Shown here piece after piece: positions 52,500 to 63,986 of a DNA stretch of 64,000 nt; position 1 is the stretch's first letter, and each line of letters begins with the position of its first letter. The notes under the pieces were generated by a model. The model was not told the origin of the DNA. It ran no database searches and saw only the letters and a list, made by a program, of their open reading frames with translations. A program made the translations under genes and the position numbers. Origin of the DNA: Agrostemma githago (lineage: Eukaryota; Streptophyta; Magnoliopsida; Caryophyllales; Caryophyllaceae); the NCBI GenBank assembly GCA_958450325.1, contig OY288243.1:50991878-51055877 (forward strand), given 5' to 3'.

Positions 52500-54537
52500 T
52501 CATAGGTAGCTCTGCTGGATCATAAGTAGCTCTTCTGGGACGTGAATCCTCCTCCAGCCTGATGACTGCCAATGCTTTTGTTTGCACCTCCTCAAATGTG
52601 GTGCATGGATACCTAGTGAGGTCCTTGTACAGATCTGAATCTTGGTGGAGTCCCTGACGGAAGGCTTCTATAGCGGTTGCTATGTCACATCTGAGGATGG
52701 TCACCTTCTCTTTAATGAATCTATTAAGGAAATCGTGCGTGGATTCCTCGAATTTCTGCACCACCCGGTACAGATCGCTGGTTTGCTTCTTCGGTTTTCT
52801 GCTGCTGGCAAACTGCTGGTTGAAAGCATTAACCAAGTCCGCAAAGGAAGTGATACTCCGGTTGGGCAGACTAACAAACCACTGCAAAGCTGCACCTGAC
52901 AAGGTGGAGCCGAATCCCTTGCACATGCATGCCTCCTTCAGGGGTCACGCTGCAGTGACCACCATCATCTTCTGCTTATACTGATTGATGTGATCCAACG
53001 GGTCTGCGGTACCGTCATAGAGTGTCATGGCTGGTGGCACGAATCTCTTCGGTACAGCGACGCAGGCTAGGTCGTCAGTGAAGGACGAATCTGCGTAACT
53101 GTCTCTTGCTGCTTTCTCCAGAGGACGTGGCATTCCTGGAATTCTGTTGATCAGGTCCCTCAGTTCCTGATACTGCTGATCCATGGCGCCACCTGTTCCT
53201 GCAAGATGGTTATAAACAGGAGAAAAAAAGCTGAAAGGTGTACTTCCCGACCATGCTCCTCCAGGGTACTGGTGGCTAGGAAGGTTAGGCATTGGTGTCG
53301 TGTTGATTGTGGACCCAGATTGCCACCCTGTTGCCTTCTAGAATGGGACTCTTGCTGACCAGACACCTCCTGGATACAGGTTGTTGACGGGGGTCGCCGT
53401 GCCGGTTGGAGCTGCTGGCTGCCATTATGACTCCTGTTGGATGGGGGTGGCTGCTGACCATGCTCCTCCAGAGGATTGACCGCTGGATGGGGTGACTACT
53501 CCTGGTTGAGCTGCGGACTGCCATCCTGGTGTCTGGAGGATAGGGGTACCTCCTGCCCAGACACCTCCTCCAGGATACTGACTACTAGAAGGGTTGGGCA
53601 ACGGTGTGGCGTTGATTGTGGATCCGGGTTGCCATCCTCTGCATGTTGGAGTGAGACTCTGGGTGGTTAGGTTCCTTCTGGATGCGGGCTGTTGTCGGGG
53701 GTCACCATACTGCCTGGGGCTCATTGCTGCCATCCAGATGCCTGCTGGCTGGGGGTAGGCGTTGCCCACACTCCTCCTGAGGACTTATGTTGAACAAGGT
53801 GGTCATCCCTAGTGGAGTTACAAATTGTCATCCTGGCGCCTGATGGACAGGGGTGCCTGCAAAAGATAGTGAGTTAGTTTCTCGACTTTCGATGTTGGAG
53901 AGAAGGTTACCTGTGGTAGGAGATCTGTCGGGTGTGGGGCCATAGGTCAGGTAACCCAACCCTTGAGGTTCAATGACTGGGCCTGGTGGAGCCAATCCTA
54001 ACTCCAGTCTGGTGACCAACTCTGAGGGGACTTCTCTGCTGGTCATTGACTCCCTGCTGATCATTGACTCCCTGCGGGTGCTGGGCTCTCCCCTAGGCAT
54101 CGAGGGCAGCATCTCTGGTGACGGCTGGACCAATGCAACTGAAGTCTTGTGAGTTGCCGAGATCCGAGCCTTGATATCTTGCTTGTCTTTCTGCAGGGTT
54201 TCTACTGCCTGGCGCAGAGCATTGATTCCCTGGAGCATACTCTGCATCAGGTCTGGTGACCCGCACCACTGGAAGCTTCCCCTACGAATCCTCCTGGAGT
54301 CAAGGTTCCGGTTGGTATGCTATCCTTCCTAGTCTTGGAGAAGCTGGTGACCCCAGAAACTTTGGGCGTCGGAGGGGGCCTAGACGCCGATAGCGTGGGT
54401 TTCACCGTCAGGCTGGTGGGGATTGCCAGGGAGAGGGGCGTGAGAATTAGCTCTGCTGATCCTGGGGACGATCCTCCTCCTGAGGACTGAGTGGATGCTC
54501 CTTGACTGCTGGAGGGACTTCGATCGGATCCGGACAT
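52500..54537 (-). pseudogene. Tat-2 Gag, frameshifted
   Basis: ATG at 54537 opens an MSGSDRSPSS start like that of Tat-1, but frame changes occur near 54247, 53828 and in the repeat region. Several Trp-Gln/Gly/Pro-rich repeat units lie at about 53270-53850. The gag domain (DGTADPLDHINQY, CKGFGSTLSGAALQWF, IEAFRQGL) is at about 53290-52510, with a frame break near 52935. Confidence 0.85.
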
Positions 54538-54590
54538 GGCGATACGGAATTGCTTCATTGTAGGGTTTGGCATATAGGAAATGATCACTT

Positions 54591-54610
54591 CGCCCCACGG
54601 TGGGCGCCAA
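54591..54610 (-). other. Tat-2 primer binding site
   Basis: TTGGCGCCCACCGTGGGGCG on the minus strand, next to the 5' LTR. It is the same site as in Tat-1. Confidence 0.75.
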
Positions 54611-54612
54611 TT

Positions 54613-55560
54613 TGTTTTGGTAAAAATTTACCGGGTCTAAGATTTCAGTTGCGGGTCAAAGCGATCGTCCTATAACTATAGGTCGACAAAATCGAGACGG
54701 AATCTAATAAACAAAGAGCAACGAAAGAAAATGGACGACACACAAAGTTTTGGTGACGCGGAAACCCGATGTGGGAAAAACCGCGGGGGGAGTCGGATAC
54801 CTACCAAGTTTCTACTATGGACGAAAAAGAACAAGGAAAAGGGTACAAGTACAAGTATTTGGGCTATAATTGATCGTAAGTATTTTGCTAGGATTTGCTT
54901 GAGGTTGATTGTATGTTGACTGGGAAGTGAATGTTGGTATGCTTGGATGATCCCTCCCTTCTTCCTCTCTTTCCTTTATATACCGCCCTTCTTCCTGGTG
55001 TCTTCATTGCTCATTAATGTGGAGCAATTATTGCTCTTGATTGCCTCATAACCGTTATGGCAGTTACGGTCGACTCCTTATTCTCGTCCTTCCTTTTATG
55101 TTGCTGCTGACCGTTGCCCCTTTATTCACCAGAATCTTGGCATTTTACTCTCCTTTATTGCTTGATATCTTGGCATTTAATCCTCTCCCCAGCAGTTACA
55201 TTCTCCTCCTGGATTCTCTTCTGGTCTGCAGGAGGATTTCCTGGTTTGTAGGAGTGGCTGTTGTCTCCTCTATCTTGTATGGGTACGTTCCTCACTTTGT
55301 CTGCTGGGCTGGTTTGGTTGTGTGGCTCATAGTCTTATTCACTCTTATGCTTTGCTCAACCCATCATTGTGTACCATTCCGGGTTTACTTGACTTGACAA
55401 CTTTCGATTATTTTTGACTTCCGTCTTTTAATCTTCGATTTTGACTTTTATCCAAGGACCTTTGCTCATTTTGTCGTTGACCTTTGACTTCTGATTTTTT
55501 GACTGTCCACTCGTATTTTGCCACGTGGTACTCCGAAGGCGCAAATTTTTGGCACGAACA
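54613..55560 (-). repeat. Tat-2 5' LTR
   Basis: It is the partner of 47762-48710 and is followed by the CATAC duplication at 55561-55565. Confidence 0.93.
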
Positions 55561-55572
55561 CATACTTACAGT

Positions 55573-56092
55573 TAGGGGTGTAAACGAGCCGATCTGAGCT
55601 CGAGCTCGGGTGGGCTCGGGTTCGGCTCGTAAATTCGAACTCGAGCTCGGGTTCGGCTCGAAGCTCGTCGAGCTCAAAAAATTGAAGCTCGAGCTCGGCT
55701 CGTAAAAAGCTCGTGCTCGGCTCGAGCTCGTATCAAGCTCGTTTACCTATATATTTTTTCGCCGCTTTATAAATATATATAACTAAAAGTGACTTTTTTA
55801 AAAGACAAAAAAATATTGTTACAAAATTTTAAAGTATAATAATTATAAATATCAAATAAACATGTATTTTGAATCATTAGAATTTAAAATTATTAAACTT
55901 ATAATGTAAAAAACTAAAAAATGAGCCCAAACGAGCTTCCGAGCCGAGCCTTACTGAGCTCGGGTTCGGCTCGGATTTGAACAAGCTCGGCTCGAGCTCC
56001 GGCTCGAGCTCGTTTTGACCGAGCTTGAGCCGAGGTTTGACCGAGCCGATTCCGAGGGCTCTACGAGTCGGCTCTGATCGTTGACACCCCTA
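55573..56092. mobile_element. hAT-type MITE rich in GAGCTCGAGC
   Basis: The ends TAGGGGTGTAAACGAGCC and the complement of GTTGACACCCCTA form an inverted repeat, flanked by the perfect 8-bp duplication CTTACAGT (55565-55572 and 56093-56100). Both ends are packed with GAGCTC/CTCGAG words while the middle is AT-rich. A related element is in the LINE at 31797-32485. The left duplication overlaps the last base of the Tat-2 duplication. Confidence 0.88.
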
Positions 56093-56301
56093 CTTACAGT
56101 ACCGACTAATTTATACTACACTATAAACTGTAGTACGAAGTATAATATTCGAACAAGTCGATCACGTGACAACCAATAAGTCAACTTAAGTTAAGAGTAT
56201 AGTTTGTAATCTTTATGGAAACAACTGATTAATTGAAATGTAATATTGTAAATGATAATATGATATGTTACCTCGTATTTTAGAAATTATCTTAAATTGT
56301 A

Positions 56302-56390
56302 CTCCCTCCAATCATAATCTTTTGTCTATTTCATAATTATTTGTGAAGTTTTTTTTAATGAAACGGGGAAAAAGATTGTGAACGGAGGGG
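56302..56390. mobile_element. Stowaway-type MITE
   Basis: CTCCCTCCAATCATAATC and the complement of GATTGTGAACGGAGGGG are inverted repeats, with TA at 56300-56301 and 56391-56392. Confidence 0.8.
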
Positions 56391-56484
56391 TATATATTGT
56401 AACGTAAATGATATTGTATATTCGTATTCAGTTTACCGATATTCGGAGAGTTTGTCGCACATTGTTAACATTCAACATTGTCTC

Positions 56485-57362
56485 TGTTTTGGTAAAAAAT
56501 TTACCGGATCTATGATTTAGATTACGGGTTAAAGCGATCGTCCTATAATTACGGGTTGTCTAAGCGATATCGAACCTATTAAACTGAGAACAACGAAAGA
56601 GAGAAAATGACACAAAGTTTTGGTGACGCGGAAACCCGATGTGGGAAAAACCGCGGGGCGGAATCTCGCCAATATTCTACTATGAACGGGAAATAGTGAA
56701 GAAAGGAATACAAATACAAGTAATATTGCTATGGTTGTGACTAAAATTGATTGTGAGTGTTTATCGTGATGTATGCTTGGGTGTGTTTGGATGATGATTC
56801 GTTGAGGATAAGTTGAGTAAGGTTGAATGTGGGTTGAATGACCTTCCTCTTTCCTTCTCCTTGCCTTTTATACTGTTATTGAGCTTGGGACCGTTATCCT
56901 CCTTAATTGTCCATAATCTTTGTATTCATTCCTCTTTATTGCCCTTGACCTTTTCTTCCTAGCCGTTGCATTTACTCCCCCAGCAGTTACATTCTTCTCC
57001 TCCTTCTCTCCCGGTCAGCAGGAGTCATCCCTTGAATATAGGAGGGTTGTTCTTTGACCACTTCTGCTGTCTTTCTGTTGAGGTAAGGGTGGGTTGCTAT
57101 GCTCCATTGGGCTAGTTGGTTGTTTTGCCCTAGTTCGGCCCATTGCCTTGTTTGCTTTGTAGTTTTTGGTTGGCCCATTATCGTATGTGACCCGGGATAT
57201 TTAATCGACTCGTTGACTCTCGGTTATGTTGACTTCCGACTTTTCAGACTTTGACTTTCGATTTTCGACTATTGACTTTCGTCTCTTGACCTTTGACCCT
57301 TTGACCGTCCACTCGTAGCATGCCACGTTGCATTCCGAAGGTGCAAATTTTTGGCCCAAACA
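56485..57362 (-). repeat. Tat-3 3' LTR, 878 bp
   Basis: It runs from TGTTTTGGTAAAAAATTTACC-like start to TTGGCCCAAACA. It is related to the Tat-2 LTR but clearly diverged. The polypurine tract AAATTTGGGGGCATT lies at 57363-57377 on the minus strand. Confidence 0.88.
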
Positions 57363-57429
57363 AATGCCCCCAAATTTCCGACTAAGCTCATCTTAGGCGG
57401 GAATTTCCGTTTGCTCCAGTTGTAGGCAG

Positions 57430-58202
57430 TTGGCTCTGCTTCTGCTGGCCTTGCTGGTTCTAGGAGAAGGCGTAATTCGTCCCCTCTCTCAGAAATTACT
57501 CCTGCAGAAAGTGGACCTCTGGTGGCAGATCTTTCTGAGTCTCACCCTTATTCTGCCCCCAAACCTGTTGATGATGTTTCTGCTGGAGTGGTGCTCAAAT
57601 TTCTTGAAGGCTTCGGTAAGTCTGCAGAAGATACGACTTTCCTGGATCAGATGCTACTTCCTGGTCTCAGGCCTGTGCTAGAAAAGGGTTCTCTGAAGAA
57701 GTTGGACTTGGTTCGCAGATTGTTGGTGGAGGAATCTGGCAGAAGACAAAAGCTTAGTGCAGATCTGGTGGAGGCAAGGAGTGAGCTTGCCCAGGCCCTG
57801 AATGCCAATTCTTTCCTGTAGGGGAAGAATGCTGAGCTGAAGAAGACCCCGAGAGATGCTCTTGCTTGGCCGGACCAGTATATCAAGGTTGAGGTGATCA
57901 AGGAATATCTGGCGGTGAGGCAGATTGATCGGGACCTGGTTGTAGAGAAGAGGCGTCTGTATGAGAAATTTCTTGTGGCACCTAACTTGGATGCTCTCTT
58001 TGACGTGGAGGCGGAGGATCTGGAAGAGTCTGTTGATTCTCCTATTGCTGATCAGGAGGCTGATAGGCAAGAGAGTGTGGACCAGGAGGATGTTGCTGAT
58101 GATCCTGGGAGAGGTTCTGCTGTTGTTCACCAGAGACCCAGGTTGCTGCAGGAGGATCCGATGCAGTTCCGCCTCCACCAGAGGAGAATGTCCATGCTTT
58201 GA
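57430..58202 (+). pseudogene. Truncated antisense gene in Tat-3
   Basis: Only the part matching Tat-1 exons 3-4 remains. The frame 57522-58202 is open except for a TAG at 57819-57821, in the same place as in Tat-2. It encodes an AGVVLKFLEGFG segment, then a charged, helical region (about 57820-57990) and an acidic Glu/Asp-rich tail. The PF04195-like N-terminal half is absent. Confidence 0.7.
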
Positions 58203-58465
58203 ACCAAGTTCTGCTGGAGTGACGTTACTCCTCCTTTGTTGTACTTTGTTTTCGGCTTGTGAATCCTGCATGGCATGAACTTTCGATTTGTTAGTGTTTG
58301 CAAAAAATTCTGTAATGACTTCGCCTTTGCTCAGGGGAGCGAAGTGTGTTAGTATTTTGTGGCACTTCGTGCCTTAACAGAAGATCGTAATCGTTTGCTT
58401 TTGATCGTGGTTGTTTGCGTTTGATTGTAATCGTTTGTTGTAGTTTTGTCTAACTACCTTCTATT

Positions 58466-58650
58466 GTATGCATGCCTTATGTTTGTATGGTCGACCTTTG
58501 ATATAGTGGTGGCCTGGGGTTTAGTTCGCCCACTCAGTCGGAGGTGCCACGCTTTGCGTGGGTGCTAAGTGGCGCAGGAGACTGTAATGTCCCGGTTGTA
58601 GGCACTTAGTCACAGACGCACGCCCTCTGTAGAAATTGTACACTCCACCA
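58466..58650 (+). other. Conserved non-coding block, Tat-3 copy
   Basis: It is nearly identical to the Tat-2 block, with the same hairpin CCACGCTTTGCGTGG and arms GTGCTAAGTG (58562-58571) and CACTTAG (58603-58609). Confidence 0.6.
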
Positions 58651-59089
58651 GATTAGTCACCGGCACTCAGTTTGAGAAAACTGACAAAAATTTGGCAAAG
58701 ATAGGGAACACAATATTTGAAGACATATGTGGAAGCAAAAAATCGAATTTCAAAAATATATGGAGAGAGAAAATTGAATTTCGAAAATGTATGCAATAAA
58801 AAAATCAAACCTTAATGCCAAAGAAAATTAAATTTTGACGACACACGTAAAAAGGAAATCAAAATTTTATCTGATTTAAATATGCGGGAAAAAATTTGAA
58901 TTTTGCTAAAAGAAAGAAAAGAAAACAGAAGAATGATAGGAAAATTTAAATACGTGTTTGCGAGGTTTGAAAAGATTAAACCTGGGTTCTGGTGGAGGTG
59001 CACCTGGCAGAATAGATGCCACGTTTCTGGTGGCTGTAGCCCATGTTTCTAGCGGCAGTGGCCCAGATTGCTGGCGGCTGTGGCCCACT

Positions 59090-61975
59090 CAGAAGAAGTA
59101 TTTCTTTAGGTGTACGATGTTCCATGGCTTTTGGATGATCTTCCCCTCCATGGTCATAAGTCGGTAGGCTCCGTTCCCAACTACTTTCTCTATTTGATAG
59201 GGTCCTTCCCAATTGTAAGCGAACTTTTCTGAGGTTCCTGGTGTTCTGGAAGACTTTTCTGAGGACTAGGTCTCCTTCCTGCAGGATTCTGACTCTGACA
59301 TTCTTGTTGTAACTTCTGGCGACTGTTTGTCTGTAGGAGGCCATCCTTATTTGAGCATCGGTTCTGAGCTCATCTATAGTATCCAAGCTGCTTGCCATCT
59401 CTACCTGGTTCCTGTCTTCGGTTATGCATCCGTATCTATGAGTAGGCACTCTCACCTCTGAAGGGATGACCGCCTCAGCACCAAAGACCAAACTGAAAGG
59501 TGTTTGTCCTGTAGCCACCTTGGGTGTAGTTCTGTCAGACCACAACACCAAGGGGAGTTCTTCTGCCCATCTGCCCCCGCCTCCTCCAGCCTTCTCTTCA
59601 GGTTGTCTATCACAATTTTGTTGCTAGACTCCGCCTGACCATTAGACTGAGGGTTTCTGGGGGTAGACTTGCTTAGTGTGATGTTCCACCTGGCGCAGTA
59701 GGCCTCCATCTTGTTGCCAATAAACTGGGATCCGTTGTCGCAGATGATCTCTGAAGGAACGCCAAACCTGCAGATAATGTTACGTTTTATGAAGGATATA
59801 ACCTGCTTCTCAGTCACCTGAGGGAATGCTTCTGCTTCTATCCACTTGGAGAAGTAGTCAGTCATGGCCAACATAAAAACCTTGTTTCCTGGGGCTCTCG
59901 GTAGCTTGCCAACAATATCCATCCCCCATTTCATGAAGGGCCAAGGAGAAATTACTGGGTGCAACGGCTCTGCTGGCTGGTGATTGACCGGTGCATGTCT
60001 CTGGAAGGCGTCACATTTCTTAACATATTCCCTCGCGTCCTTGCGCATTGTCGGCCAATAGTAACCTTGGCGGAGTGCTTTGTTGGATAGACTCTTGCCC
60101 CCTGCATGATTTCCACACTCACCACTGTGGAGGTCATGCATAACCACCTCTGCCTCCTGCTGACTTAGGCACCTCAAGTATGGTCCAGCGACTGATCTTT
60201 TGAACATGACACCATCAATGAGGGTGTACCTGGATGCTTTCATTCTAAAACTCCGGGCTTCCTTCTTGTCTGCTGGCAGGATATCGTTTTGCAGCCATTC
60301 TTGGTAGGGTTTTCTCTAGTCTGGGATTCTTTCTTGTTCTGCCGAGGTGCTGCAGACTCCTGCCTCCTGCAGCCACTGCCATCCCTGGTCTGGTGAATTG
60401 TCCTCCTACCTCAGCATCTGGTGTTCCTGTGTGCCTGTCCAAACTGCTGGCTCCAGTACATGGACAATGGGTATGGTGGAAACTACGCCTGGTTTGAAGG
60501 TTGCCCCCAGGGTGGCTAGGGCGTCTGCTTCCACGTTCTGGTCCCTAGGGACTTGGTTGAATGAGAAGGCTACAAACCTGAGGGAGAGCTCCTTTGCCAC
60601 TTCAAGGTAAGACACCATCTTGGAGTCCTTAGCTGCATACGAACCATTCATGTGATTGACTATTAGCTGGGAATCGCTGTAAGCCTCTAGGCGCTTGATT
60701 TTGAGGTCTAGAGCCAGCTGGAGACCCAAGATTAGAGCTTCATATTCTGCCTCGTTGTTTGTTGTTCGGAACTCGCACCGTACTGCTTGGACTATGAGAT
60801 CCCCCTGAGGAGACTTCAGAACTAATCCTGCTCCAGATCCTCGCATGTTGGAGGCGCCATCTACATTTAGCTTCCACACCTGTTCGCCTTTGTCCTCCTC
60901 AAGGAGGAGGATGTCTTTCTCTGCCTGTGTCTGCAGTGCTGGGCTGAAGTCGGATACGAAGTCTGCTAACGCCTGGGATTTTATTGCTGTTCTGGGGACA
61001 AATTTCAGGTCGAAGCCGCTCAAGTGTATAGACCACTTGGCCATTCTCCCTGATAACTCAGGTTTTCTCATAGTAGTTTTCAGTGGGTAATTAGTTATTA
61101 CAGAAATAACATGCGATTCAAAATGAGGTCAAAGTTTGTAAGATGCTGTAACAAGTGTAAGTACGAGTTTCTCAAGGAATGTGTACCTGGTCTCTGCAGG
61201 AAGCAGAGACTTACTAACATAATATACTGGGCATTGTGCTCCTTCGTGCTCACGTACTAATACCGCGCTGACTGCTACCTCGGTTACTGATAAATACAGG
61301 AAGAATGGTTCTCCAGGTTTTGGTTTTGACAGCAGAGGTGGAGTACTAAGGTAGTGCTTTAGTTCGTTGAACGCCTTCTCGTGCTCTGCTGTCCACTCAA
61401 ACCTTTGGGTCTTCTTCAGTATATCATAGAACAGCCGACATCTATCTGAGGATCTGGAGATAAATCTCTCTCAGATCTGGAGGTCGTCTTCTCCTGGTCT
61501 GCTGGATGCATCTTGATCTGGTTGTACCCATTCTTGTTTAAGTCGGTAAAGTCAACGCATATCCTCCACTTGTCATTCTTCTTTGGGGCTACCATCACAT
61601 TAGATAGCCACTCTGGGTACTTCACCTCCCTGATTTTTCCAGCAGCCAGCAGACTGTCTACCTCCAGATTTATGACTTGGTTTCTCTCTAGGGCAAACTT
61701 CCTTCTCTTCTGTTGGACTGGTTTGCAGCTTGGGTACACACTTAGCCTGTGGGTTATAACACTCGGATCTATACCTACCATATCATCATGCGACCAAGCA
61801 AAACAATCCATGTTAGTTTTAATAGTTCAATGAGGTTTTGGCGGATATTACCTGTACGTTCTGACCCAACCAGCACTTTCTGCTCTGAGGGCAGCTTATC
61901 CAGGTTGATTTCATCTACCTAAGTCTGAGGCGGTTCGATGTACTCCTCTTGAATGTGTTGGGTTTATGATTGCTA
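59090..61975 (-). pseudogene. Tat-3 Pol remnant lacking the RT core
   Basis: After TAG CAATCA and an immediate TAA, an RT N-terminal part (61811-61416) reads NMDCFAWSHDDMVG-like sequence to CVDFTDLNK, then jumps to YNQIKMHP and again to the connection region. Both jumps remove conserved RT blocks, including YIDD. Gypsy RNase H and archaeal-type RNase H follow (61400-60406; NVDGASNMRGSGAGLVL is intact), with a frame break near 61130. The integrase (60243-59452) keeps the zinc finger (one Cys reads Phe: KKCDAFQRHA), GMDIVGKLP, CDNGSQF and GQAESSNK. A frameshift near 59570 moves the C-terminus to another frame, ending at about 59090. Confidence 0.87.
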
Positions 61976-63986
61976 TGCTGGATCATAAGTAACTCCTCTA
62001 GGATCTGAATCCTCCTCCAGCCTGATGACTGCCAATGCTTTTGTTTGCACCTCCTCAAATGTGGTGCATGGATACCTGGTGAGGTCCTTGTACAGCTCTG
62101 AATCCTGGTGGAGTCCCTGGCGGAAGGCTTCTATGGCGGTGGGCACATCACATCTGGGGATGGTGACTTTCTCCTTGTTGAATCTGTTGAGGAAGTCACG
62201 TGTAGATTCTTCGAACCTCTGCACTACCCGATACAAATCACTGGTCTGCTTCTCTGGTTTTCTGCTGCTGGCGAACTGCTGGTTGAAGGCATTGACCAGG
62301 TCCGCAAAGGAAGTGATACTCCGGTTGGGCAGACTAACGAACCACTGCAGAGCTGCTCCTGACAAGGTGGAGCCAAATCCCTTGCACATGCATGCCTCCT
62401 TCAGAGGTCCTGCTGCAGTCACCACCATCATCTTCTCCTTATACTGATTGATGTGATCCAGCGGGTCTGCGGTATCGTCATAGAGTGTCATGGCAGGTGG
62501 CACGAATCCCTTGGGCACAGCGACGCGGGCTAGATCATCAGTGAAGGGCGAATCTGTGTAGCTGTCCCTAGCTGCTCTCTCCAGGGGGCGTGGCATTCCA
62601 GCAATCTTGTTGATCAGGTCTCTCAATTCCTTCAGTTCCTGGCGATACTGATCTGCTGTGCTGACTGCTCCTGCAAGAGGATTAGGAGGAGAAAAGCTGA
62701 AAGGTGTACCTCCCGACCATGCTCCTCCAGGGTATTGGTGGCTAGAAGGATTAGGCAACGGTGTCGCGTTGATTGTGGACCCAGATTGCCACCATGTTGC
62801 TTGCTGGAATGGGACTCCTTCTGGATAAAGGTTGTTGACGGGGGTCGCCGTGCCGGTTGGGGCTCCTGGCTGCCATCCTGACTCCTGTTGGATGGGGGTG
62901 GCTGCTGACCATGCTCCTCCAGAGGACTGACCGCTGGATGGGGTGACTACTCCTGGTTGAGCTGCGGACTGCCATCCTGGTGTCTGGGGGATAGGGTTAC
63001 CTCCTGACCAGACACATCCTCCAGGATATTGACTACTAGGAAGGTTGGGCAATGGTTTGGCGTTGATTGTGGATCCGGGTTGCCATCCTCCTACATGTTG
63101 GAGTGGGATTCTAGGTGGCCAGGCTCCTCCAGGATATGGGCTACTGTCGGGGGTCACCATACTGGCTGAGGCACCTTGCTGTCATCCTGATATCTGCTGG
63201 ATGGGGCTGGCTGCTGATCTTGCTCCTCCAGAGGGCTGGTATCTGGACAAGGTGGTCATCCCTGGTGGGGTTACAGATTGCCATCTGGGCGCCTGATGAA
63301 TAGGGGTACCTGTAAGAGACAGTGAGTTAGTTCCTCGATTTTCGATGCTAGAGAAGGAATTACCTGTGATGTGAGATCTGTCGGATGTGGGGCCGTAAGA
63401 CAGGTAGCCTAGCCCTCGAGGCTCAATGACTGGGTCTGGTGGAGCGAATCCTAGCTCCAGTCTGGTGACCAATTCTGAGGGAATCTCCCTGGTGGCACGT
63501 CTACTGGCTGTTGGTTCCATGCGGGTGCTGGGCTCTCCTCTAGGCATCAGGAACAGCATCTCTGGTGACGGCTGGACCGATGTGGCTGGAGTCTTGTCTG
63601 CTGCCGAGATCCGAGCCCTGATGTCTTGGTTGTCCTTCTGCAGAGTTTCCACCGCCTGCTGCAGAGCGTTGATCCCTTGGAGCACATCCTTCAGGGGGTC
63701 TGGTGAGGCTGAGATTCTGGAGAAGTCTTCAAGTGACCCTCCTTGAACCGCTGTTTTGGATGAAGCGCCTTCTCTGCTGGTCCTGAAGGGATTGGACATT
63801 TTCGACACCTTAGGTACGTGAGGTGGTCCTGAGGCTACTGGTACGTGTCCTGCTGCCAGACTGGTAGAGACTGCCCGGGTAAGGGGTGCTAAGATTGATC
63901 CTGATGGCCCTAGTGGCGATTCTCCTCTAGCAGGCTGAATTGATGCTCCTAAGCCTGCTAGAGAGACTTCGATCGGATTCGGACAT
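61976..63986 (-). pseudogene. Tat-3 Gag with expanded repeat region, frameshifted
   Basis: ATG at 63986 gives an MSESDRS start and stops after about 18 codons, so the beginning is frameshifted. Long frames cover 63808-63182 and 63160-61976. About six Trp-Gln/Gly/Pro repeat units of 33-38 residues lie at about 62700-63290, against one in Tat-1. The gag domain follows (FTDDLARVAVPKGF, CKGFGSTLSGAALQWF, TAIEAFRQGL). The frame ends VTYDPA-TAG; compared with Tat-1 the whole protease region has been lost between TYDPA and the TAG, at a CCAGCA microhomology. Confidence 0.87.

Larger units (their letters stand above)
47762..55560 (-). mobile_element. Tat-2: internally deleted Tat-lineage gypsy element
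   Basis: LTRs of 949 bp (47762-48710) and 948 bp (54613-55560) with TG...CA ends are flanked by the perfect 5-bp duplication CATAC (47757-47761 and 55561-55565). The LTRs differ by more sites than those of Tat-1, so it is older. Gag and integrase are recognisable but broken; protease, RT and most of the second RNase H are deleted. The antisense gene is reduced to its C-terminal part. Confidence 0.93.
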
